This document shows, one piece after another, positions 55,113 through 63,949 of a DNA stretch of 64,000 nucleotides. A program made the translations under genes and the position numbers. The DNA is from Metaphire vulgaris (taxonomy: Eukaryota; Annelida; Clitellata; Crassiclitellata; Megascolecidae). Each line of letters opens with the position of its first letter. Positions within the stretch are counted from its first letter, which is position 1. The notes beneath the pieces are model-generated. The model worked only from the letters and a program-made list of their open reading frames with translations. It had not been told where the DNA came from and made no database searches. The stretch spans positions 3,162,001 to 3,226,000 of the forward strand of contig CM030836.1 of the NCBI GenBank assembly GCA_018105865.1, written 5' to 3'.

Positions 55113-56130
55113 TAGTAAGTAAGTAAGTTTATTGCTTCCAACTCATAGGCTAAATGTACAAGCTCACATACAGTCATTATAACTCATAGCATAGCAATCC
55201 AAAAAAAACAGTAAGTGTCTGTAGGTCATCAAAATACAAGCCAAAGTGTCGTACTTAATATAAAACAATCTATTTGAAAAACCTAGTATACAATCAAATT
55301 TTATGTTTTAAATCTAATAACAAGTAAGTAAAATTATTCTTATTAAGAATTTAATAGCTTGCATGTTGGTAAATACATAAGTTGGAAACAATAGGTACCA
55401 AAAGGGAACAATGTTCCCACAGGTAGGTACCCTAAGAATGTAGTAGTAATCAAGTACCTTATAAATATGAAATAATTATCAGACAATTAACATAAGTCCT
55501 TGAGATATCAGAGAAGTCCTTGAGATATCAGAGTTCAATTAATTGGATAAGTTTCTTACTTAGAAATTTAAAATTATAAATATGTAATAATTAGTAGACA
55601 AAATTAACATAAGACATTGAGATAGCAATAAGTTAATAATTATAATTAATTAATTCAATCAGTTTGTTATTCTGAGAGTAGTATATATTTTTTAATTTTT
55701 CTTTTAAATTCATTTAAATTTATTATATTAGTTATGCAGGGGGGAGAGCATTCCATGTTCGAGGCCCAAAAATTTTTATAGTAAATAATCTAGTGTTAGT
55801 TTTAGCAAAAGGAATAGTATATTGGTTGTTAATTCTTACATTGTGATTATGAAGGCTGTTAATTATTTTAAAATATTCACTTTTATAGAAAATTTGTGGT
55901 AAAATTTTTTTAGTATATTTAAACATAAAGATTGAGGTTTGTTGTTTATGAATATCAGCAATATTAAGAATATTTAAAGTTTTATATAGATTTATTGTAT
56001 TGCTATACTGATTTTCTTTAATAGCTAGTCTGAGTGACTTATTTTGAATTTTTTGAATCTTATTTTTTGAATCATATAATTTGATAAGCAGAGCCGTAGC
56101 TAGGGGGCTGGGGCAAATTCCTTCGGGCAT
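55113..56130 (-). mobile_element. Jockey-like LINE, RT C-terminus, 3' UTR and TTAC tail
   Basis: Minus strand: IKLYDSKNKIQKIQNKSLRL, ALKENQ-like INLYKTLNILNIADIHKQQT, SIFMFKYTKKILPQ, KIINSLHNHNVRINNQYTIP and RLFTIKIFGPRTWNALPPA. A long AT-rich 3' UTR follows, then TATGAGTTGGAAGCAATAAA and three to four TTAC units (55113-55127). The 5' side is cut by the MITE 56089-56378. The 3' UTR family is shared with 7069-7740. Confidence 0.8.
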
Positions 56131-56378
56131 CGTTTTAGTGGGGCCACATTTTGGACACTATTTTTAATTTTTTTTATATCACCACTATCCACTTTTGTGA
56201 CGTAAAATACAGAAACTGCAGATAGGTAAAAAAGATCATCACCGGTTTTGGGGCTGCTAGGGGCTATAGATTGCTATGTCATGAAAACTCAGATAAGCAA
56301 TAAAAGGTCATCACCAGATTTTAGGGGCGCAAAATTTATAGCTCGCCCCGGGCGCCGAATACTCTAGCTACGGCTCTG
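56089..56378. mobile_element. 290-bp hAT-type MITE
   Basis: The ends CAGAGCCGTAGCTAGG / CTAGCTACGGCTCTG are perfect inverses. The flanks TTGATAAG (56081-56088) and TTGTTAAG (56379-56386) match at 7 of 8. Two recurrent motifs are in antisense orientation (56228-56245 and 56293-56322). The insertion is inside the LINE 55113-56130. Confidence 0.93.
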
Positions 56379-56744
56379 TTGTTAAGATGTTTCTTAAACT
56401 GTATATTTTTAAAATGCATATTATAAGTTTGTCACATTGTTTTCAAATGAACCGGGTGACAAAAAGCTACGAGGAATGAACAAAAATGAGGATATCATAT
56501 CGTATCCTTTGTAGTCACACGCTGCCAATGAAGTCCACGCCGCCGATAAAATTGGTTCGCCAGTGATAAAGCTTTGATACGCCGCCGCTGACCCTCAGAG
56601 CATCGGCGCACAGGTCTAACCCGCACATCTCTAGTCTCTATCACTGGTCAACCATGTCTATACTCCAAGTCTCAGGGCCTACTTTATGTTCCACAGGCAC
56701 GCACTTTCTAATATTTCAGTAATGAGGCCTTGCATCAATTTGTC

Positions 56745-56935
56745 TAATCTTCTGCAAAGTACTTGATGCTAGCATGTGCATATTTGCAACCAACAACTTC
56801 ATGACACTCTTCCTGAAACACTTTAAACATTTTGCATTTAAAGTAATCTTAGTGCAAACTCTTTGAAGTGCTAATCATGTAGAGGCACTATAAAAATTGC
56901 TTGTTTCATTACATTACATTACAACTAAGTCTAAA
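56745..56935 (+). mobile_element. LINE 3' end with ATTAC tail
   Basis: TGTAGAGGCACTATAAAAAT followed by ATTACATTACATTACA. Same 3' end type as 45205 and 15270. Lies directly upstream of the Rab9 coding exon, probably in its 5' intron. Confidence 0.65.
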
Positions 56936-57013
56936 GCAAATAAAAGTAAGTATTGCTATAAATGTTTTGCACTGTTTGATTCTAGTCAGTGGACACGGTT
57001 GTTGAAAGGGGAA

Positions 57014-57652
57014 ATGGCAAATAGTCATCCAAAAAGTGCAAAATCTGCTCACATGATCAAAGTAATTCTGCTTGGTGAAGGTGGAGTTGGAAAAAGTTCC
57101 CTGATGAATGTATATGTCAATAACAAGTTTGACATACAAGCATTCCAGACCATTGGCGTGGAATTTCTTATAAAAGATATTATTGTTGATCGTCAACGAT
57201 ACACACTACAAATCTGGGACACGGCTGGGCAGGAACGATTCAGAAGTCTTCGGACTCCATTTTATCGAGGAGCTGACTGTTGTCTTCTCACTTTCAGTGT
57301 TACTGATCGCAAAAGTTTTCGCAATGTGGAGCAGTGGCAAAAAGAATTTCTTTCCTATGCAAATGTACCAGAACGAGAAATAGAGCGCTTTCCGTTCATT
57401 GTTCTTGGAAATAAAATCGATTTGGTTGAGCGTGAAGTTACCACTGAAGAGGCTAAAGACTGGTGTGATGCTCATGGATTACCTTACTATGAGACGAGTG
57501 CAAAAAATTCAACCAATGTGGATGATGCTTTTGAAGCTATTGCACAACGAATTCAAGAGCTGGAGCGTAAAGTAGACGTTTCAGGATTATCAAAAATAGA
57601 GTCAGTAGACTTGTTGAAGCAAAAACACAGCAATTCATCATCATGCTGTTGA
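57014..57652 (+). CDS. Rab9: Rab9-type small GTPase, complete coding exon
   Basis: 212 residues from ATG 57014 (G at -3 and +4) to TGA at 57650. All five G boxes are present: GEGGVGKSS (P-loop), TIGVEF (switch I), WDTAGQERFRS (switch II), GNKID and TSAK. The switch/interswitch text FRSLRTPFYRGADCCLLTFS and the C-terminal SSSCC double-cysteine prenylation site match Rab9 proteins rather than Rab7. Length is close to human RAB9A (201). Rab9 directs mannose-6-phosphate-receptor retrieval from late endosomes to the trans-Golgi network and acts in lysosome biogenesis. The frame stays open upstream, but a pyrimidine-rich tract and TTCTAG at 56985 look like a 3' splice site, so the CDS probably sits in one exon behind a 5' UTR intron, as in vertebrate RAB9A. 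No disabling change, so the gene looks functional. Confidence 0.96.
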   Translation: MANSHPKSAKSAHMIKVILLGEGGVGKSSLMNVYVNNKFDIQAFQTIGVEFLIKDIIVDRQRYTLQIWDTAGQERFRSLRTPFYRGADCCLLTFSVTDRKSFRNVEQWQKEFLSYANVPEREIERFPFIVLGNKIDLVEREVTTEEAKDWCDAHGLPYYETSAKNSTNVDDAFEAIAQRIQELERKVDVSGLSKIESVDLLKQKHSNSSSCC

Positions 57653-57661
57653 TTTTTTATT

Positions 57662-58161
57662 ACTGTATTATCTCGCGTATAAGATGCACTTCTTTCCTCA
57701 AAAATTGGTGCAGAGTGTGGGTGCATATTATACATAGGAATCGATTCTATGTATATACAATTTTATGTACATAAGCAATCATAATTTTAAATTTACCGTA
57801 TATTCATGCATATAACATGTACGTTATAGAGGTTTTTACCTAGGCGGTCAATAGTGGAGGGAAACTTTATAGACCTATATACTTCAATTTCCAAACAGAA
57901 TTTGAAAGAAAGTTGTGACTGTCTAGGTAATGCAATAGAGATTTTGATGAAGATAGTTAAACAATTGACGTAGAACAACTGTGGGTGGCGGAAACTTTGT
58001 CTACACTTCCAATACTAAGCAGTTTACTGAATACAGATTCCCAGGTGAAATATTGGGTGTGTATTATATACATAGGTATTAACATTTTTACATTATGATA
58101 ACTCTAGAAATTAAGGGTGCGTATTATACACAGGTGTGTATTATATCCAAGATAATACTGT
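57662..58161. mobile_element. MITE with TACTGTATTATCTCG-type ends, in Rab9 3' region
   Basis: The left part TACTGTATTATCTCGCGTAT pairs imperfectly with the right part CCAAGATAATACTGTA. Subterminal GTGCATATTATACATAGG and GTGCGTATTATACACAGG segments repeat. Begins about 10 bp after the Rab9 stop, so it may contribute to the transcript's 3' UTR. A relative is at 12765-12890. Confidence 0.7.
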
Positions 58162-59295
58162 ATGTAAGCATCTAAATTTTTAGTTTGTAGATATTTTGAA
58201 ATAGTAACAGTTCATTTCAAATGTTTGAACTATATTTTCTATTTGGTTCTTGTGTTGTCTTAGTGTCTTAAATTATGTTTATATTTTCTTCAGAGAATTT
58301 TATTTTTGTGTGAGGACTTATTCATCTTATTTATCATCTGTTAAATCTTTAGCTTTAAATGTTTTTTATAAAAATTTTAATTATATTCTGCTCTCACACT
58401 AAATATAAATTTGAGAGATTTTGCTGAATAACAATCTGGGTATAAAGTGCAACTTTGCTCTTGCAGCGAACCGAGCCCTAAGGTTCTAAATCGTCTATCT
58501 TACTTGTTTATCTCTATCTTCCTTTAAGATGGCTACATGGGTTGACTTAACTCAAGGCATATGTTTGTTTATCCTAGCTTTTTGGCTAGGAAGTCTTCCG
58601 TGCTGAGTGGAATACTGTACAAGCAGCTCTATCTCTTCTTCTCACTCACTTGATATCACCGCCTCTCCCGGCGCAACAATCTCTGAACTCAGTGACAATT
58701 ATTCTCTCTTCCTAAGGAAAGCAATGTCCTATCTAGTTGGATCTCAATCCAACACTACAATGCTGTCTTACACTGGCAAGACACCTTAAATGAATTATCA
58801 CTGTAGTGCTCGCTTCCTTTTGCTATAGCTATTTAACCCTCTGTGCTTCAAGTATATGTACAGTGGCGATGTCCTATCTTAGACACCACTTCACCTTACT
58901 GCATCCAAGTTTCTCTTGATTCTTCTCACTCTTGCACCTCTTTCACGCACTCCTCTAGCGAACTCCTCTCTTAACGCTTTGCCTGCACTTATCGTATGCA
59001 CATCTCCTGAGCATCTTTCTTGTGCACCTCTCCCTCAGGAGCACCTTTCTTGTGCGCCTCTCCTGAGCACCTTTTCTATGAGTGACAAACCTTAGGCGTT
59101 TCTCTCTGAAGGCGCCGTATATCCCCATGAAGGGTTCCTTGCCACCCTAGGCTTGTTCCACAGATGCACTTTTGCACTCGTCTGCTTCACGATGGCCACA
59201 CCGCGATTTTACAATTTGGGTTTGTCCACCCACCCCTAGGAATCGCTGTAGCGGTGCTCAAACACTTCCTTCACAGAAGGTACAATCACCTATCA
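58162..59295. other. No gene recognised
   Basis: Includes short tandem variants of CTTGTGCACCTCTCCTGAGC (about 59000-59080). The plus strand 58607-58789 is open for 60 residues but resembles nothing I know. The second part of this unit seems to continue after the SPIN-like MITE (59660-59870). Confidence 0.4.
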
Positions 59296-59651
59296 CAGCG
59301 GTTCTCAACCTTTACAGTGCCATGACCCCTTCAATTCAATTCCCCATGATGTGGCGACCCCCAACCGTAAAATCACTTTCGTTCATAATGCAAACTGTTA
59401 AAAGCAATTATGCTATGCTGCAACAATTAAAATGTTTTAAATCATTCTGATTCAATTGTCTGTAATGTCTATCCTCGAATGACAATTATAGTTTTAAAAA
59501 CGAGTGGCTGCAAATTTGCAATTTTGTACAATTACAAGTTTTGCGCATGAAAAAAGAGACAACCCTATATTTTTCGAAAGTTTCAGGCGACCCTTGGCAA
59601 ATCGTCATTCGACCCCCGTCGGGGTCGCGACCCACAGGTTGAGAACCGCTG
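59296..59651 (+). mobile_element. SPIN-like hAT MITE copy 1, TSD acctatca
   Basis: The ends CAGCGGTTCTCAACC / GGTTGAGAACCGCTG are perfect inverses. ACCTATCA is perfectly duplicated at 59288-59295 and 59652-59659. Internal text (GATGTGGCGACCCCCAACCG, GGGGTCGCGACCCACAGG) closely recalls SPIN/URR1-type hAT MITEs known from vertebrates and some invertebrates. 356 bp. Confidence 0.93.
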
Positions 59652-59958
59652 ACCTATCAGATTGGCAATCCGAGTTCTACCCCAGCTCACCAGTTCTTCA
59701 TCATCTCAAGGACCTGATTATATCAGGATCTGAGCCTGCTATAAAAAGGTCTACTAATGCTCACATCATTAACTACTTACAACTCAGAAATGCTAGGCGC
59801 CACCTACCGACTATTCGAGACTCTGGTGACTTTTCGGGTAACTACTGCAAGGTTATCATCTAGATTGGACCTCAGATTTAATTGTAATTAATTATTGAAT
59901 TTATTGATTGTCATTTTGCGATATTGACACACTATTGATGATGTTTTAATGGTTATTA
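59652..59958. other. Unassigned sequence between SPIN-like MITE and Tigger
   Basis: Plus-strand frame 59504-59863 starts inside the MITE and is not a gene. Its second half (ATHIINYLQLRNARRHLP-like) is not recognised. Confidence 0.35.
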
Positions 59959-61560
59959 CAGTCGACTCCGCTTAACTGGATAGCCCTGTGACAGTCACTA
60001 CAGTATCCTGTTAAGTGGAATACCCACTTACTGGAAGTAATAGTTTTACATGCTAGAGTTACAGTACATGTAATGTATGGTACATGTACTGTACCAAGGA
60101 GTGAATGCAATGCATACCCTGTAGACTAATGCTGAAGCCAGTCACAGATAGCCTACAGGGGATGAGGAGACTTATACAGTAATGAAATCATTAAAATTAA
60201 AAAGAAATATATGCCTCTACTACCTGTAATGTACTCCATGCAAATTGTTACTGTGGTACACTGATTGTACATGTACTGTAGTTCTAATTCCTTTTAAAAT
60301 AGTCAGTTATTGATTGCTGAGTAAGAATTTTACGACTGATGTCGGTGATCTGGCCTTCAAGTTCGTATAACATGTCATAAGTCCCACCATTAGCCTCCAT
60401 AAATCGGCGAACGACGTTCACTGCTTGGAGCAGCGGTTCTCAACCTGTGGGTCGCAACCCTGATGGGGGTCGAATGACAATTTGCCAGAGGTCGCCTGAA
60501 ACCTTCGAAAATATGATGTTGTCTTTTTTTATGCACAAAACTTATAATTGCACAAAATTTTCCCATTGGTAGTTACTAGTTTTTTTTTTAAACTAGAATT
60601 GCCATTTGAGGATAGACATTGCAGACAATTGAATTAGAATGATTTCAAACACTGTAATTGTTGTAGAATTATTATTATTTTTTAACAGTTTACATTATGA
60701 ACGAAAGTGATTATACGGTTGGGGTCGCCACATCATAGGGAATTGAATTGAAGGGGTCGCGGCACTATAAAGGTTGAGAACTGCTGGCTTGGAGAGTGGC
60801 AGCCAGCGACAGAGGAGGGTTGTTGTAATTAGTATCCTCTTCTTCTGCGTCCTCATTGTTGCTTACAGCCTTTGAAGTTACCACTACTGTATTGAACATG
60901 CCACACTCGGTTGCAACCCCGTCGTCAATTGACACGTACTGTTCAAAGTCCTCCATATCCATGTCATCGGGTTTGTAGATGATGGTTGTATCAGCCTCGT
61001 CGTTGTTGTTCTCCCTCTGATCTCCATCCAGCTCAGGTTCTTTAATAAAACTTGCCCGACACCAACAGTTCGCGATTGTCGCCTAACTGATTGTCTGCCA
61101 AGCCTTTCGTACCATGTGTAGGCAATCAAGCAGCAATAATTTCTGGGCCAACTCGACTGCACGTCCGTCACTTCCTCCATCAATTAGTACAACTAGCTTA
61201 TGCAGAATAAGTGAAGGGTAATGCTTTTTACAGTTCATGATAATACCCTGGTCCATGGGTTGAATCAATGACATTGAGTTTTGCGAAAGGAAAATCAGCT
61301 TAACATTGCTCAATTGCAAGCCATCTATGTGGGCTGCGCAGTTGTCACACAGCTTGATTATGTTTGTTTTTGTGCCCTCATGCGGCTGTTTACTTTTTGC
61401 AGCCAGTCTTCCCACAGAGCTGACATCATCTATGCATTGCAGTTGGCCTGGTATGCAATCGGGAGGGATTTGACATTCTTGAAGCAGCGTGGATTTTTGC
61501 TTCTTCCTATTGCCAAGGGTTCCAGCTTTTCAGTCCCATCCATGTTAGTAGCCAGAGTAG
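59959..61560 (-). mobile_element. Tigger/pogo-like transposon, C-terminal half, 5'-truncated
   Basis: The left terminus CAGTCGACTCCGCTTAACTG follows a TA (59957-59958), as in pogo/Tigger elements. On the minus strand the transposase reads TNMDGTEKLEPLAIGRSKNP, SLPIAYQANCNA, KLCDNCAAHIDGLQLSNVKL (catalytic DN block), IFLSQNSMSLIQPMDQGIIM, LLLDCLHMVRKAWQTIS, an acidic tail, and (beyond the SPIN-like insertion) QAVNVVRRFMEANGGTYDML and SITDYFKRN, stop near 60297. Small frameshifts occur near 61080 and 61385. The 5' half is missing at 61560, where a LINE end abuts. Confidence 0.88.
60431..60786 (-). mobile_element. SPIN-like hAT MITE copy 2, TSD gcttggag, inside Tigger
   Basis: Identical length (356 bp) and inverse orientation to 59296-59651. 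The ends are CAGCGGTTCTCAACC / GGTTGAGAACTGCTG, and GCTTGGAG is perfectly duplicated at 60423-60430 and 60787-60794. It interrupts the acidic C-terminal part of the Tigger transposase; the reading resumes at once on the other side. Confidence 0.95.
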
Positions 61561-61564
61561 TTAG

Positions 61565-61850
61565 TTCGCATAGCTAGTGGTGGGCCGTTGCATTGCCTTG
61601 ATACTATGTCCTCTAAGAATGGCATGTCGCCAGAGGGAGGTGGGAGAAATGTTCTTGTCCTGTCGGAACTGATCAATCCATCTCTTTCTAGGATGCCCCA
61701 GAGAAAGCTTCCAGGAGGAATCAGTCCGACGTTCAGATGTCAGGTCAACCTGATGCTGTAGAATTCGGTGCACAGGCATGTCCTCTTCAAGACTAGCTAC
61801 GTGGCCAAATAGAGCAAGACGACGCTTGTATAGGGTTGCCAGATGCATGG
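61565..61850 (-). mobile_element. RTE/jockey-like LINE C-terminal fragment
   Basis: Minus strand: [60 protein letters not shown] and SLWRHAILRGHSIKAMQRP. It is the common post-RT block of these LINEs, 5'-truncated. Confidence 0.82.
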
Positions 61851-62004
61851 GTAGCCAAAGGAAGACGGTACGCGGACTATTGACCATAGGACGATTGACC
61901 ACAGCGGACTTTTGACCACTGGACAATTGACCACAGCCGTCAGTATCAGGCTTAGCACGCTGTCTGCTGCATGCATGCATGCACGCATACAAAAAATAAG
62001 AAAC

Positions 62005-62014
62005 CAAATGCTAT

Positions 62015-62096
<82 letters not shown>

Positions 62097-62106
62097 ATAG
62101 CATTTG
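62005..62106. repeat. (TA)n inside a palindrome with 16-bp arms
   Basis: CAAATGCTATTGTCTA (62005-62020) and TAGACAATAGCATTTG (62091-62106) are exact inverses around about 70 bp of TA units. It is followed by TATATG-type degenerate repeats to 62212. Confidence 0.95.
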
Positions 62107-62214
62107 TATATAAAAATATGTATATATGTATATATATGTATATATATGTATGTGTATATATGTATATATATGTATGTGTATATATGTATATATGTGTATA
62201 TATATACATATGCA

Positions 62215-63175
62215 TTTATAATATTAAGATTCTTGCTCTGTTTGTCCAGTTTGTCTGTTACCTTCAAGCGTTCTGATTGGTCACCAATCGACGTTTAGAA
62301 GTCGAATGCGTAACCTCTGTCCTGGGCTGTGCACGAGGCTGTTGCCATTGACAACCATTGTCTATTATTTTCTAATCAACGGAGCGTTCGAAGCGTCTTA
62401 ATTGCAGCTCAAACCCCCGTTCCCTTTCTCTCTCCCCATCCCTCTCTCAATCAAATCCCTCCCACCCCCTCTTCCACTCCTCCCTCTCCCAACCCCTTCC
62501 TCCTCCCACCCCCAAACAAACCCTCTCCTCTCCCAACCTCCCAAACCCTCTCCCAACCCTCTTCCTCCACCCCTCTCCCAACCCCCTTCCCTCCCAGCCC
62601 TCTACCAACCCCCTTCTCTCCACCCCCTCTCTCCATCCCTCTTCCACCCCCTCTCCCCATCCATCTCCCAACCATCCCTTTGGTTGAGCTTGGCTGTGTG
62701 CCTCCGGAATATACCCCCCTTGCCCTCCCGAAATCTACCGCAATTTGACGCAACTGTGCAACGTCATGCCCTATAGATTAGCATTATGAGTTTCAAATGT
62801 TCCGTTTAGTACCTTAAACTTTAAAAGTCCCTTTTTATAATTCCTTACGTTTCTATCGATTCCTGAAATTTTTATCCCCGGGTTTCTTGCAAAGTAATTA
62901 ATTATTCATCGATTATTAGTTAAATTAAATGCTTGTGTGTGCAGCGCCGAATGGTAAATAGGAGATTCGTATAGCACCTATATCTCAGCGGTTATAAACG
63001 TTAGAAAGACGCGGTTACGCTTCGCTTAAGGCTAATTTTATAGAGCACATTTAGGCCCGATTTGTGTAAGCAGTTTATGTTTAATTTGTTTGTTGGAATA
63101 TTCGTTGCCTCGAACGAAGCGAGCCTGCACTGCGAGCGAAGAGAGAAGCGAGTACGAGCGAAGCGAGCATTGTTT
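62215..63175 (+). mobile_element. Helitron copy H1, head-to-tail with H2
   Basis: Starts TTTATAATATTAAGATTC then TTGCTCTG and CTTCAAGCGTTCTGATTGGT, as in 48802-49279. Ends with GCACTGCGAGCGAAG and ACGAGCGAAGCGAGCATTG, where the CTAG is lost. Immediately followed by another 5' end. Contains a 285-bp pyrimidine tract (62405-62690). Confidence 0.72.
62405..62690. repeat. 285-bp pyrimidine-rich strand-asymmetric tract
   Basis: The plus strand is nearly all C/T, built of CCCTCTCCCAACC-like units. It mirrors the purine tract at 49745-50045 in composition. Confidence 0.85.
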
Positions 63176-63387
63176 TGTATAATATTAAGATCCTTGCTCT
63201 GTATGTCTGTTACCTTCAAGCGTTCTGATTGGTTGGCTGTGTGAGCGTTATGATTGATTGGCTGTGTGACGTTCTCATTCGTTACCTTCAAGCGTTCTGA
63301 TTGGTTAGCTGGGTGAGCGTTCTGATTGGTCGTTCTGAAATCTTAGGCTTGGCGAAGCGAAATGCGACGCGAAGCGAACGGCGACGA

Positions 63388-63526
63388 GAAGCGAACGGCC
63401 ACGCGAAGCGTTTGACGAAGCGTACGTTGCAGCGTCATAGTGTGTAGGCCTACAACTCGCGAAGCGACCGGCCACGCGAAGCGAACGGCCACGCGAAGCG
63501 TTTGACGAAGCGTACGTTGCAGCGTC
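63388..63526. repeat. 90-bp-period duplication of GAAGCGAACGGCCACGCGAA units
   Basis: The 49-bp block beginning GAAGCGAACGGCCACGCGAA and ending ACGTTGCAGCGTCA occurs at 63388 and 63478, identical in both. Shorter GCGAAGCGAACGG units surround it. Confidence 0.93.
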
Positions 63527-63544
63527 AGAGCTTGGCTACGTGGC

Positions 63545-63547
<3 letters not shown>

Positions 63548-63575
<28 letters not shown>

Positions 63576-63860
63576 CAGACAGCTTCTATAGCGCAGTAAG
63601 CATAGCTTAGGCTAAAAACAAGAGCGCTTTGACACGTGTCACTTATATGCGATGTTAAATAAGTGTGTTTTTAGGTTCGTTCTGAAAGTCTCAACAGAGT
63701 CAGAATTAGTCACACGGTCTGGCAGAGAGTTCCACAGGAGCGGGTTGCCCCGCCTGACCGATCGTTCACCAAACTTAGAGGTCTTGGATGGAGCAGGGAC
63801 GAGCAGCTGGACCCGACTTCCAGACCGTAGCTGCGATCGTCGTTCGAAGTATGTACGTCA
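63548..63860 (-). mobile_element. CR1-like LINE 3' end with AAT tail
   Basis: Minus strand: a RSQLRSGSRVQLLVPAPSKT-like block, FGERSVRRGNPLLWNSLPDR, FRTNLKTHLFNIAYK, stop, then GCGCTATAGAAGCTGTC and an AAT tail (63548-63574). Same family as 7741-8215. Interrupts Helitron H2. Confidence 0.85.
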
Positions 63861-63949
63861 TTGAAACGTTGTTCAGCAGCATGAATTCAATGATTGGGTT
63901 TTAGTGTTATCCTGCACTGCGAGCGCGAGCGAAGCGAGCATCTTTCTAG

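Larger units (their letters stand above)
63176..63949 (+). mobile_element. Helitron copy H2, complete 3' end, with LINE insert
   Basis: Begins TGTATAATATTAAGATCC and ends TGCACTGCGAGCGCGAGCG...CTTTCTAG at 63949. Both parts align with the minus-strand Helitron 48802-49279: CAATCATTGAATTCATGCTG and CCAAGCTCTG are present in both. A truncated LINE lies at about 63548-63860, and a GCGAAGCGAACGGCCAC-rich duplicated block at 63388-63526. Confidence 0.82.

Noticed and set aside
56897..57013. 39-residue N-terminal extension of Rab9
   Set aside because: It starts inside a LINE 3' tail and crosses a likely splice acceptor at 56985; Rab9 proteins begin at the MANSHP methionine.
59504..59863. 119-residue plus-strand frame
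   Set aside because: Its first half is the SPIN-like MITE, so it cannot be an original gene.
61797..62298. Several frames rich in YIYIY repeats
   Set aside because: They translate the TA/TATATG repeat and have no independent support.
62329..62776. Two proline/serine-rich plus-strand frames and glycine/glutamate-rich minus-strand frames
   Set aside because: Produced by the strand-asymmetric pyrimidine tract, which stays open in all frames; not a gene.
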